A DNA stretch of 64,000 nucleotides from Leifsonia sp. 71-9 (GTDB taxonomy: Bacteria > Actinomycetota > Actinomycetes > Actinomycetales > Microbacteriaceae): the NCBI RefSeq assembly GCF_001898805.1, contig NZ_MKVJ01000020.1, forward strand, positions 158,231-222,230. Direction: 5' to 3'. A program made the position numbers and the translations under genes. Numbering within the stretch: position 1 is the stretch's first letter; every line of letters begins with the position of its first letter. The notes below the pieces were generated by a model that worked only from the letters and a program-made list of their open reading frames with translations, searched no databases and had not been told where the DNA came from. Shown piece after piece: positions 8,464 to 16,307 of this stretch.

Positions 8464-10204
8464 CGGCATTCCGGCAGCGCGGATCGCCCTGCCGTTCATC
8501 GTCGGGGCCGTCGGCCTGGCCGCGGGCTACCTGCTGAGCGTCGGTCTCTCCGGCTACTTCGTCTTCCTCGCCGTCAGCGCCGTCGTCGCGGCCATCGCGA
8601 TCCTCGGCCTCGGCATTGTCACCGGCAGTGCCGGGATGATCGCCCTCTGCCAGCTGACCTTCGCCGCCGTCGGCGCGTGGATCGTCTCCCTGCTGAACAC
8701 GTTGGAGGCGCCGGGCGGGTTCATCGTCTGGCTGATCCTCGGCGGTCTCGCCGCGGGCGTCGTCGGCGTGCTGGTCGGCCTCCCCGCCCTCCGCCTGCGC
8801 GGCGTCAACCTCGCGGTGGTCACTCTCGGCTTCGCGGCCGCCGCCGATGTCACGCTGGTGCAGATCCAGTTCCCCGGCTCGACCGACGGCATCTCGGTGC
8901 TGCGGCCGGACGCGTTCAGCGACGACCGGTCGTACTTCTTCTTCAGCGTCGTGGTGCTCGTCATCTGCGGCATCGCCGTCTACTTCCTGCAGAACGGCCG
9001 GTGGGGCTCCAGCTGGAAGTCTGTCGCGTTCTCGGAGCGCGGCACGGCCTCGGTCGGCGCGAGCGTGCGCGGCGCCAAGCTCACGGCCTTCGCCGTCAGC
9101 GCCACGCTCGGCGGCATCAGCGGCGGCCTCATCGCCGGCCAGGTGGGGCTGCCGTTCGCGAGCAGCTTCACGCCCATCCAGTCGCTCGCCCTCTACGTGC
9201 TCGCGATCATGTCGGGCGCGTACCTGATCGACATGGCGATCTTCGGCGGCATCGTCTGGATCGCCGTGCCCGAGCTGCTCAAGCGCTGGGGCATCCCGCA
9301 GGACTGGGGCTTCGTGATCTTCGGCGTGCTCGGGGTGCAGGCGCTGACCAGCGGCTCGAACCTCGGCCAGGGGATCCGCAACGCGTGGTGGAAGCGGCAG
9401 GCGGCCAGACGTCCCGTCGTCGCCGCGGCCGCCGCCGTCGAACCCGAGCCCGCGTCGCCCGTCGCACCGGCTGCCTCCACCCCTCCTTCGTCGGGAGCGC
9501 CGGTGCTGGTCGTCGAGGACCTCGGCGTCGCCTTCGGCCAGGTGAAGGCGCTGAACGGCGTGAGCCTGGAGGTGCGCGAGAACACCATCATGGGGCTCAT
9601 CGGCCCGAACGGCGCGGGCAAGTCGACCTTCGTCGACGCGGTCACCGGCTTCCTCCCGCAGCACACCGGCACGGTCAGCCTCGACGGGCGCGACCTCGGC
9701 GGGCTCTCCGCGAGCAAGCGCGCGCGGCTGGGTCTGCGGCGCACCTTCCAGCAGGACCGCGTGCCGCCGACGCTGACGGTCGAGGCGTACGTGCGGTTCG
9801 TCGCGCGCCGCCGGCTCACCGCCGCCGAGATCGACGAGACCCTCGCCTTCTTCGGCTGCCCCGCCTCCCGCACGCGGCTGCAGAGCGTCGACGTCGGCAC
9901 CCGGCGGCTCGTGGAGGTCGCGGCCAACGTGCTCGCGCAACCCCGCATCCTGGTGCTCGACGAGCCGGCCGCCGGCCTCTCGCACGAGGAGCACGTCGAG
10001 CTCGGCGAGCGCCTGCTGCAGGCGCCCGAGCGGTTCGGGATGTCGATCGTGCTGATCGAGCACGACCTCGACCTCGTGCGGTCGGTGTGCTCCAGCCTCA
10101 CGGTGCTGGACTTCGGTGAGGTGCTGGCCAGCGGCCCGCAGGCGGAGGTGCTCGCCGACCCCGCCGTCATGAAGGCGTACATGGGTGAAACGGAGATGCT
10201 GTGA
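8450..10204 (+). CDS. fused ABC transporter permease (LivM type) and ATP-binding protein (LivG type)
   Basis: A 584-residue fusion. Residues 1-310 are a LivM-like permease with about eight to ten helices, including 'LGLGIVTGSAGMIALCQLTFAAVGAW'. Residues 320-350 are an Ala/Pro-rich linker. Residues 353-584 form a LivG-like ATPase: Walker A GPNGAGKS at 385-392, Q-loop in 'RRTFQQDRV', Walker B 'ILVLDEP' at 500-506, H-loop in 'IEHDLDLV'. The ABC signature is degenerate: where LSGGQ or PYGQ is expected it reads 'SVDVGTRRLVEV'. Membrane fusion of LivM and LivG is known in some actinobacteria. The gene ends inside the GTGA overlap with the second ATPase. Confidence 0.92.
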   Translation: MRRVSGIPAARIALPFIVGAVGLAAGYLLSVGLSGYFVFLAVSAVVAAIAILGLGIVTGSAGMIALCQLTFAAVGAWIVSLLNTLEAPGGFIVWLILGGLAAGVVGVLVGLPALRLRGVNLAVVTLGFAAAADVTLVQIQFPGSTDGISVLRPDAFSDDRSYFFFSVVVLVICGIAVYFLQNGRWGSSWKSVAFSERGTASVGASVRGAKLTAFAVSATLGGISGGLIAGQVGLPFASSFTPIQSLALYVLAIMSGAYLIDMAIFGGIVWIAVPELLKRWGIPQDWGFVIFGVLGVQALTSGSNLGQGIRNAWWKRQAARRPVVAAAAAVEPEPASPVAPAASTPPSSGAPVLVVEDLGVAFGQVKALNGVSLEVRENTIMGLIGPNGAGKSTFVDAVTGFLPQHTGTVSLDGRDLGGLSASKRARLGLRRTFQQDRVPPTLTVEAYVRFVARRRLTAAEIDETLAFFGCPASRTRLQSVDVGTRRLVEVAANVLAQPRILVLDEPAAGLSHEEHVELGERLLQAPERFGMSIVLIEHDLDLVRSVCSSLTVLDFGEVLASGPQAEVLADPAVMKAYMGETEML

Positions 10205-10893
10205 ACGCGCTCGTCCTGGATTCCGTCGCGGTCAGCCGCGGAGCGGGCCCCGTCATCAGCGGCGTCAGCCTGCGCGTCGAGCCGGGCCGCATCACGGCCC
10301 TGGTCGGTCCGAACGGCGCGGGCAAGACCAGCCTGCTCGAGTCGATCTCCGGTGTCGTCGCGCCCAGCGCCGGCACGATCAGCGTCGACGGCGAGTCGAT
10401 CGCGAAGCTCTCCCGCGTGCAGCGCGCCCGCCGCGGCATCGTGCACATCGAGCAGGGCCGGGCGATCTTCCCGTCCCTCACCGTGCAGGAGAACATCCGG
10501 CTCACCGCGGGCTCGCAGCAGGGCGTGGATGAGGCGCTCGCGCAGTTCCCGGAGCTCGAGAAGCGGCGCACGAGCGCCTCCGGCCTGCTGTCGGGCGGCG
10601 AGCAGCAGATGGTCGTGCTCGCGCGCGCCTTCGCCTCGAAACCACGGTTCCTGCTGATCGACGAGATGTCGCTCGGCCTGGCGCCGGTGGTGTTCATGCG
10701 CCTGCTGCCGATGATCCGGCAGTTCAGCGAGTCGGGGGTGGGAGTGCTGCTCGTCGAGCAGTTCACCCACCTGGCCCTCGGCGTGGCGACGGACGCCCTG
10801 GTCGTCGCCGGCGGACGGGTCACCTTCGAGGGCGAGGCGTCGGCGCTGCAGGCGTCGCCCGAGGTGCTGCACCGCGCGTACCTCGGGGGCTGA
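10201..10893 (+). CDS. ABC transporter ATP-binding protein (LivF type)
   Basis: A 230-residue ATPase starting at GTG 10201, four bases inside the fused permease-ATPase gene. Walker A GPNGAGKT is at 36-43, the Q-loop region is replaced by the LivF-style 'GIVHIEQGRAIFPSLTVQENI', the signature is a good LSGGEQQ, and Walker B is 'FLLIDEMSLGLAP'. This subunit, with the ATPase half of the preceding gene, would make an asymmetric nucleotide-binding pair in which this protein carries the better signature. It is the last gene of the plus-strand operon and is followed by a 12-bp-stem hairpin. Confidence 0.93.
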   Translation: MNALVLDSVAVSRGAGPVISGVSLRVEPGRITALVGPNGAGKTSLLESISGVVAPSAGTISVDGESIAKLSRVQRARRGIVHIEQGRAIFPSLTVQENIRLTAGSQQGVDEALAQFPELEKRRTSASGLLSGGEQQMVVLARAFASKPRFLLIDEMSLGLAPVVFMRLLPMIRQFSESGVGVLLVEQFTHLALGVATDALVVAGGRVTFEGEASALQASPEVLHRAYLGG

Positions 10894-10907
10894 GCGGGGG
10901 AAGAGCT

Positions 10908-10941
10908 GAGCGGGCCGCGTCTCCCCGGGCGCGGCCCGCTC
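10908..10941. terminator. bidirectional hairpin terminator between convergent genes
   Basis: GAGCGGGCCGCG (10908-10919) and CGCGGCCCGCTC (10930-10941) form a perfect 12-bp stem with a 10-base loop, followed by GTGTTT. It separates the transporter operon from the opposing SDR that ends at 10947 and can stop both transcripts. Confidence 0.8.
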
Positions 10942-10946
10942 GTGTT

Positions 10947-11750
10947 TCAGGCGTCCAGCGCGATGGTCGGCACGTCCACGATGTGGGCGCCGCCGTCGGC
11001 GACGATCGTCGCGCCGGTGATGTAGGACGACTCGGCCGAGCCGAGGAAGCGGATGACGGAGGCGATCTCCTCGGGGTGTGCGGGGCGGCCGAGCGGCACG
11101 GCGGCGGTGACGATCCGATACCCCTCCTCGCGGCTGGACAGCCCGGCGGCGCGGGCGAAGTCGTCCATCTCCTCGTCCGCCATCGGCGTCTGCACCCAGC
11201 CCGGGCAGACCGCGTTCACGCGCACGCCGAAGCGGCCGTAGTCGCGGGCGAGGGAGCGGGTGAGGCCGATCAGGGCGTGCTTGCCCACGGTGTAGCCGGC
11301 GACGCCCGGTCCGGCGAAGAGTCCCGCGAGCGAGGAGACGACGACGATCTGCCCGTGCGACTCGACCAGAGGCGTCAGCGCGGCGCGGGCGAGGACGAAG
11401 GCGGTGGTCACGTTGGTGCGGAACGACAGCTCCCACGCGGCGTCGTCGGTCTCGTCGACCGTGCCGAGGCCGTGGCCGCCCGCGTTCGCGACGACCACGT
11501 CGATGCGTCCGAGCTCGGTCACGATGCGGTGCACGGCGGCCTCCGCATCCTCCCGCACGCTCGCGTCCGCGACCACGGCGAGACCGCCGGTCTCTGCGGC
11601 CACCGCTTCCAGGGGGCCGGGCCGGCGGCCGACGAGCACGACGCGCGCCCCCTCGGCGGCATAGCGGCGGGCGGTCGCGGCGCCGATGCCGGTGCCCCCG
11701 CCGGTGATGACGACGACCTTGCCGTCGACGGATGCTCCGCGTGAGGACAC
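10947..11750 (-). CDS. SDR family oxidoreductase
   Basis: A 267-residue classical SDR. The glycine motif is in 'VVVITGGGTGIGAATARRYA', NAG in 'VVVANAGGHG', catalytic Ser in 'IVVVSSLAGLF', and Tyr-Lys in 'GYTVGKHALIGL'. The residues VGRRPG after the second strand suggest NADP preference. The C-terminal 'ITGATIVADGGAHI' is standard. It is the third gene of a minus-strand set running GMC oxidoreductase, SDR, SDR, which faces the transporter operon across a terminator. The set probably works on the same imported compound. Confidence 0.92.
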   Translation of the reverse strand: MSSRGASVDGKVVVITGGGTGIGAATARRYAAEGARVVLVGRRPGPLEAVAAETGGLAVVADASVREDAEAAVHRIVTELGRIDVVVANAGGHGLGTVDETDDAAWELSFRTNVTTAFVLARAALTPLVESHGQIVVVSSLAGLFAGPGVAGYTVGKHALIGLTRSLARDYGRFGVRVNAVCPGWVQTPMADEEMDDFARAAGLSSREEGYRIVTAAVPLGRPAHPEEIASVIRFLGSAESSYITGATIVADGGAHIVDVPTIALDA

Positions 11751-11787
11751 GGCGGCCTGCTTTCTCTCGGTGATCGGTGGGCTCGGG

Positions 11788-12555
11788 TCAGGCGGGGAAG
11801 GAGGAGCGGGCCAGGTAGCCGAAGTCGGAGACCAGCGCGTGCCCGTTCACGGGACGCGACGCCGGTGAGGCGAGGTACAGCACGTGCCGCGCCACCTCGT
11901 CCGCGGTCTGCACGGGGAAGTCGGCACCGGCGAAGCCGCCCGGCCCGACCTCGAGATCGGCGCGCGCCATCGGGGTGTCCACGATCGAGGGGCAGACCGC
12001 GTTCACGCGCACGCCGTCGCCGGCGAGGTCGACCGAGAGCGCCCGCATGAGCTGCAGCACGGCGCCCTTCGAGGCGTTGTACGGCACCATCCCGGGCGCC
12101 GCGACGAAGCTGGAGTCGGAGGCCAGCAGCACGATCGCCGGCGCGGCCGAGCGGCGCAGCTGGGGGAGGGCGTGCTTGACGAGGAGGAACGGGCCGGTCA
12201 CGTTGACCGCGAGCACGGCGTTCCACGCGTCCAGCGCGATCTCGTCGACGGGGGAGCCGAAGGGGCCGGAGACGCCGGCGCAGGCGACGACGACATCCAC
12301 CCCGTCGAGGGCGGCGGACGCCTCCGTCACGGCCGCCTGCACGGAGGGCTCGTCCGTGACGTCGACGACGAGCGCCACGGCCCCGTCGATCCCGGAGGCG
12401 CGCAGTTCGGCCTGCACCGCGCTCAGCCCCTGCTCGTCTCGGTCGAGCAGCGCGACGCGGGCGCCCTCGCGCGCGAACGCCAGCGCGGTCGCCCGGCCGA
12501 TGCCGCTGGCCGCGCCGGTCACGATCACCGACCGGCCGGCGAGTCCCAGCTCCAT
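11788..12555 (-). CDS. SDR family oxidoreductase
   Basis: A 255-residue classical SDR from ATG 12555 (MELGLAGRSVIVTGAASGIG); the frame extends further upstream but that stretch overlaps the GMC gene. NAD is likely, from 'VALLDRDEQG' after the second strand. NAG has become CAG ('VVACAGVSG'), a common variant. The catalytic pair is in 'PYNASKGAV'. It starts 25 bases after the GMC oxidoreductase stop and ends 37 bases before the next SDR, so the three are one operon. Confidence 0.92.
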   Translation of the reverse strand: MELGLAGRSVIVTGAASGIGRATALAFAREGARVALLDRDEQGLSAVQAELRASGIDGAVALVVDVTDEPSVQAAVTEASAALDGVDVVVACAGVSGPFGSPVDEIALDAWNAVLAVNVTGPFLLVKHALPQLRRSAAPAIVLLASDSSFVAAPGMVPYNASKGAVLQLMRALSVDLAGDGVRVNAVCPSIVDTPMARADLEVGPGGFAGADFPVQTADEVARHVLYLASPASRPVNGHALVSDFGYLARSSFPA

Positions 12556-12580
12556 CGTCGTCCCCCGTCCCGTGTCGCGG

Positions 12581-14110
12581 TCACTCGCCGGCGAGGAGGA
12601 AGGCGGCGGCCTTCTCACCGATGAGCACGCTCGGGGCGTTCGTGTTGCCGGTCGTCACGCGCGGCATGATCGACGCGTCGGCGACCCGCACCCCGCCGAC
12701 GCCGTGCACACGAAGGCGCGGGGTCACGACCGCCAGGTCGCCGACGCCCATCGCGCAGGTGCCGACCTGGTGGTGGTAGGTGACGACGGTCGAGCGCACG
12801 TAGTCCTCCAGCTCGTCGTCCCCGACCTCCGGGCCCGGGTAGAGCTCGGTCGCGCCCCAGGCCGCGAGCGCGGGGCGGGTGCCGATGCTGCGGCACTGAC
12901 GCACGGAGGCGACGAGCGACGCGACGTCGTCGGCGTGGCCGAGCGCGTCCAGGTCGATCAGCAGCGGGTCGTGCGGGCCGGGGCCCGACAGGGTCACGCT
13001 GCCGCGCGCCTTCGGCGAGACGATGCCCGCCATCAGCGAGAAGCCGTCGGCCGGGCCGGTCATGCCCTCCTGGTACATCGGCACGGAGAAGTGGATGGGC
13101 TGGGTGTCGGGCACCTCCCTGTCGGGGGTGCTCTTCCAGAACAGGTGCGACTGCGTCACCGAGACGCCCTCGCGCGGTGCGCCGACCTCCTTCTCGGTGG
13201 TGAAGATCACCGGCGAGAGGAGGTGGTCGTGCAGGTTCTTGCCGACGCCCGGGAGGTCCGCCACCGGGGCGATGCCGAGCGCCTCCAGCTCGGCGGCCGG
13301 GCCGATGCCGGAGCGCAACAGGATGCGGGGCGAATCGAGGGCACCGGCGCACAGGATCACCTCGTCGGCGCGCAGCTGCTGCACCTCCCCGCCCTGCTCG
13401 AACTCGACGCCCACGACGCGCGGGGCTCCGTCGTCGCCGGGCTCGATCAGGAGGCGGTGCACCCAGCAGCCGGTGCGCACGTCGACGCGGTCGCGCACGG
13501 GCTTGAGGTACGCGAGGTAGGTGTTCAGCCGCTGGCCGTCGCGCACGGTGATCTGCTGCTGCGAGACGCCGTCGAGGTGGTCGCCGTTGTAGTCGGGGTT
13601 GTGCTCGAGGCCCTCCTCGACGGCCGCGGCGATGATCGACTCCTGGATGGGGTCGAGCGGATAGTCGTCGGTCACGTCGAGCAGACCCTCGGCGCCGTGC
13701 AGTTCGGAGGCGCCGCCGGAGAACCGCTCGATGGCGCGGTAGACGGGCAGCACGTCGTCCCAGCTCCAGCCGTCGTTGCCGAGCGCCGCCCAGTGATCGA
13801 AGTCGGCGGGCGCGCAACGCACCCAGATCATGGCGTTCAGCGAGTGCGAGCCGCCGAGCACCTTGCCGCGCGGCAGGTGCAATTGTCGGCCGGCCGCATG
13901 CTCCTGAGGGACGGTGAAGTAGTCCCAGTCGTCCGGGCTGTGCCACAGCTCGCCCATGCGGCTCGGGTCGTGGATGGCGGGGTTCGTGTCCTCGCCGCCG
14001 GCCTCAAGCACGGTCACCGCGATCCCGGCGTCGGCCAGCCTCCGGGCGACGACGGAACCCGCCGACCCCGCGCCGATCACGATCACGCTGCGTACACCGT
14101 TGGTCTGCAT
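12581..14110 (-). CDS. GMC family FAD-dependent oxidoreductase (choline dehydrogenase-like)
   Basis: A 509-residue flavoenzyme starting at ATG 14110, after the strong site GGGAGAGG. The FAD motif GAGSAG is at 13-18, followed by the GMC signature 'GGSHSLNAMIWVRCAPADFD' and the second signature in 'GALDSPRILLRSGIGPA'. Near the C terminus 'YHHQVGTCAMG' holds the catalytic His, and 'GNTNAPSVLIGEKAA' the partner Asn. These enzymes oxidise primary or secondary alcohols, passing electrons to quinones or oxygen. The substrate is not predictable. It is the first gene of the minus-strand operon that accompanies the importer. Confidence 0.93.
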   Translation of the reverse strand: MQTNGVRSVIVIGAGSAGSVVARRLADAGIAVTVLEAGGEDTNPAIHDPSRMGELWHSPDDWDYFTVPQEHAAGRQLHLPRGKVLGGSHSLNAMIWVRCAPADFDHWAALGNDGWSWDDVLPVYRAIERFSGGASELHGAEGLLDVTDDYPLDPIQESIIAAAVEEGLEHNPDYNGDHLDGVSQQQITVRDGQRLNTYLAYLKPVRDRVDVRTGCWVHRLLIEPGDDGAPRVVGVEFEQGGEVQQLRADEVILCAGALDSPRILLRSGIGPAAELEALGIAPVADLPGVGKNLHDHLLSPVIFTTEKEVGAPREGVSVTQSHLFWKSTPDREVPDTQPIHFSVPMYQEGMTGPADGFSLMAGIVSPKARGSVTLSGPGPHDPLLIDLDALGHADDVASLVASVRQCRSIGTRPALAAWGATELYPGPEVGDDELEDYVRSTVVTYHHQVGTCAMGVGDLAVVTPRLRVHGVGGVRVADASIMPRVTTGNTNAPSVLIGEKAAAFLLAGE

Positions 14111-14326
14111 CCGGACGCCTCTCCCTCGAGTCGTTCCGAGACTCCCATGCGCCGCCGGGCCCGCGGAACGGCGGCCGGCCGGACCTTCGCGGACGGTCAA
14201 CGGGCGTGCCGCCGCGGTCAAGGGCGGCCGCGGCTGCGGCGCGCGGTCGAGGCGCGCGGTCGGACCGCCGACCGTCACTCGGTTGCACCCGTTCGCCTCC
14301 GCACGGCACGATAAGGCGCGGAGGTG

Positions 14327-14674
14327 ATGACGTTGTCTCGCCGTAGACCCCCGATGGCCGCGCGTCTCATCGCCGTCCCCTCCATCCCCGTCGCCGCCGC
14401 GGCGCTGGCCGGCGCCGCACCCGCGCCCGGCAGCCAGCCGTGGCTCGTCGTCGGGCTCGCCTTCTTCGGGGTGGCCGCCGTCGGGATGCTCGCCGCGGTG
14501 GGCATCAAGATGCGCCGCACGCCGAAGCCGCCGCAGCAGCGGCCGCCGGCGCCGCCGGTGCCGCCTGCGCCGCGGGACGGGCGGGGGCGGGACGGTGACC
14601 AGGATCCGTCTCCGGACCCGGATTCCGAGGCGCGTCCGGAGGCGGGGACGCCACCGGAGGACCGGGAGCCCTAG
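14327..14674 (+). CDS. small membrane protein with proline-rich tail, unknown
   Basis: About 115 residues from ATG 14327 (GTG 14324 and ATG 14354 are alternatives). One or two hydrophobic segments are visible, the clearest being 'WLVVGLAFFGVAAVGMLAAV' at about residues 40-60. A basic stop (KMRRTPKPP) and a Pro/Asp/Arg-rich, disordered tail follow. No family is recognised. GGAG at 14320-14323 lies very close to the starts. It ends 4 bases inside the convergent MarR gene. Real expression is plausible but not certain. Confidence 0.5.
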   Translation: MTLSRRRPPMAARLIAVPSIPVAAAALAGAAPAPGSQPWLVVGLAFFGVAAVGMLAAVGIKMRRTPKPPQQRPPAPPVPPAPRDGRGRDGDQDPSPDPDSEARPEAGTPPEDREP

Positions 14675-15114
14675 CCCTCGGTCGCGTTGTACCGGGAGAG
14701 CATCCCGGCGAAGAGGGCGAGCTCGTCCGCCGACCAGCTGGTCAGGCGCTCGTCGAGGGCCGCTCGCACGTTCACCGCGGCACGGTCGAGCAGTTCGCGG
14801 CCGCGGTCGGTGATCGCGAGCGCGTGGCCGCGGCCGGTCTCCGCGTCGGCGCCGGCGATCAGGCCGAACTCCGCGAGCGCGCCGAGCTGGCGGGAGACCG
14901 TCGAGCGGTTGAGCTGGAAGTGCCCCGCGATGTCGACGGCACGGCAGCCGGGGTTGGCGCGGATGTACGAGAGCAGCGACTGGTCGACGAACGACAGGGC
15001 TTCGTCCTCGCGGCGCACCCGTGCCGTCCCGCGGCGGGCGATCGTCGTCAGCTCCACCTGGATGCGCTCGACGGCGGCGCTCCTGTCAGCACTCTCAGGG
15101 TCTCGGACGGCCAT
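14671..15114 (-). CDS. MarR-family transcriptional regulator
   Basis: A 147-residue winged-helix regulator starting at ATG 15114 after a TGGGG site. The HTH core is 'CRAVDIAGHFQLNRSTVSRQLGALAEFGLI', followed by the wing 'ADAETGRGHALAITDRGRELL', which is the diagnostic MarR stretch. It lies divergent to the membrane protein at 15187, and the 72-base gap holds two near-identical 15-bp palindromes. It probably represses itself and the membrane protein; the effector is unknown. Confidence 0.92.
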   Translation of the reverse strand: MAVRDPESADRSAAVERIQVELTTIARRGTARVRREDEALSFVDQSLLSYIRANPGCRAVDIAGHFQLNRSTVSRQLGALAEFGLIAGADAETGRGHALAITDRGRELLDRAAVNVRAALDERLTSWSADELALFAGMLSRYNATEG

Positions 15115-15130
15115 ACGCCCCAGCATAGCG

Positions 15131-15167
15131 GTTGCATTGTGCAACAATTGATGTTGCTCAATGCAAC
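15131..15167. promoter_or_regulatory. twin MarR operators
   Basis: GTTGCATTGTGCAAC at 15131-15145 and GTTGCTCAATGCAAC at 15153-15167. The reverse complement of the second is GTTGCATTGAGCAAC, so the two sites differ by one base. Their centres are 22 bases apart, two helical turns, placing two dimers on the same face of the DNA. They lie between the divergent starts at 15114 and 15187. Confidence 0.85.
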
Positions 15168-15186
15168 CTCGATCCGTAAAGGTGCC

Positions 15187-16260
15187 ATGTCCAACCACCG
15201 CGTCGTCCCGATGACCGTCCCGCCCCGCCCGTCCTTCTGGCCGGCCGCCGCCTTCTGGAAGGCGCTCGGGACGCACCTGCTCATCCCGCTCTTCCTCGCG
15301 ACCGGGATGGCCCTCGCCTACCTGGGCGCGTTCCACCAGCCGGAGCCGCACGACCTCCCGATCGCGATCGTCGGCGACACCCCGACCGCGGAGGTGTTCG
15401 CGCAGAAGCTCAACGACGCCGCCCCGCAGAAGCTCGACGTGACGACCGTGAAGGACGAGGCCGCCGCCCGCACCGCGGTCGAGAAGCGGGACATCGCGGC
15501 CGCGTACGCGACCGACGCCACGCACGCCACGATCATCGTCGCCTCCGCCGCGTCGGAGACCACCGCCTCCGCCGCCGAGAAGCTCCTCCTCCCGATCGCC
15601 TACCAGCAGCACCTGCCGGTCACCGTCGACGACGTGCGCCCGGTCGGCCCGCAGGACGGCACCGGCCAGGGGCTGTTCTTCCTGCTCGTCGCGCTGAGCG
15701 TCGGCTCGTACGCGAGCGCCATCGCGGTCGCGGCCGTGACGGCCCGCATCGCCATCGGCTGGCGGTTCGCCGTCGCCGCCGCGACCGCGCTGGTCGTCGC
15801 GGGGGTCGGCGTCGTCGTCGCCGGCCCGATCTACGGCGTGCTCTCCGGCAACGAGTGGAGCATCTGGCTCCTGGCGGCCCTCTACGTCTTCGGCATCGTG
15901 ACCATCGGGATCGGGCTGCACCCCATCCTCGGCAAATGGACGACCCCCGCGCTCACCCTGCTGTTCGTGATGCTCAACTTCACCAGCTCGGGCGGGATCT
16001 TCCAGGCCGTGCTCTCCCCGGCCCTGTTCGCCGGACTCAACACCTTCTGGAACGGCGCCGCGTGGCTCGACGCCGCCCGGGCGCTCACCTACTTCCCGGG
16101 GGAGGCGTTCGGGTTCGCCGGGCTGCGGCTCGCGCTCTGGGCGACCGCGGGCATCCTGCTCATCGTCGTGACCCACGTCGTGAGCGCCCGGCGCCGCCAG
16201 CTCGCCGACGAGTCCCGCCTGGTCACCCCCGCCGAAGAGGAGGCCGTCGTAGCGGCGTAG
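15187..16260 (+). CDS. membrane protein, ABC-2/YhgE-Pip-like
   Basis: The protein is 357 residues, with an AAAGGTG site before ATG 15187. One helix lies at about 29-48, then an extracytoplasmic domain of about 110 residues beginning 'LPIAIVGDTPTAEVFAQKL', and then five or six helices in the C-terminal half. This layout, with 'P.AIVgd' after the first helix and substrate-size periplasmic domain, matches the YhgE/Pip and ABC-2 permease-like proteins found next to MarR or TetR regulators in actinobacteria. Such proteins are often linked to export or drug response without proof. Control by the divergent MarR is strongly suggested by the twin operators. Confidence 0.8.
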   Translation: MSNHRVVPMTVPPRPSFWPAAAFWKALGTHLLIPLFLATGMALAYLGAFHQPEPHDLPIAIVGDTPTAEVFAQKLNDAAPQKLDVTTVKDEAAARTAVEKRDIAAAYATDATHATIIVASAASETTASAAEKLLLPIAYQQHLPVTVDDVRPVGPQDGTGQGLFFLLVALSVGSYASAIAVAAVTARIAIGWRFAVAAATALVVAGVGVVVAGPIYGVLSGNEWSIWLLAALYVFGIVTIGIGLHPILGKWTTPALTLLFVMLNFTSSGGIFQAVLSPALFAGLNTFWNGAAWLDAARALTYFPGEAFGFAGLRLALWATAGILLIVVTHVVSARRRQLADESRLVTPAEEEAVVAA

Positions 16261-16307
16261 TGCTGCGCGGGTTCTCGCGCGAACTCGTGCCGGCTCGGCG
16301 GCCGTGG

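Noticed and set aside
11975-14314. Antisense frame of 779 codons opposite the GMC oxidoreductase and SDR
   Set aside because: It mirrors genes with strong family motifs and has low-complexity Arg/Gly/Ala composition.
14111-14323. Small gene in the gap upstream of the GMC oxidoreductase
   Set aside because: Only Arg/Ala-rich frames with no ribosome site; a short direct repeat (GCGCGCGGTCG) near 14237-14262 is too small to interpret.
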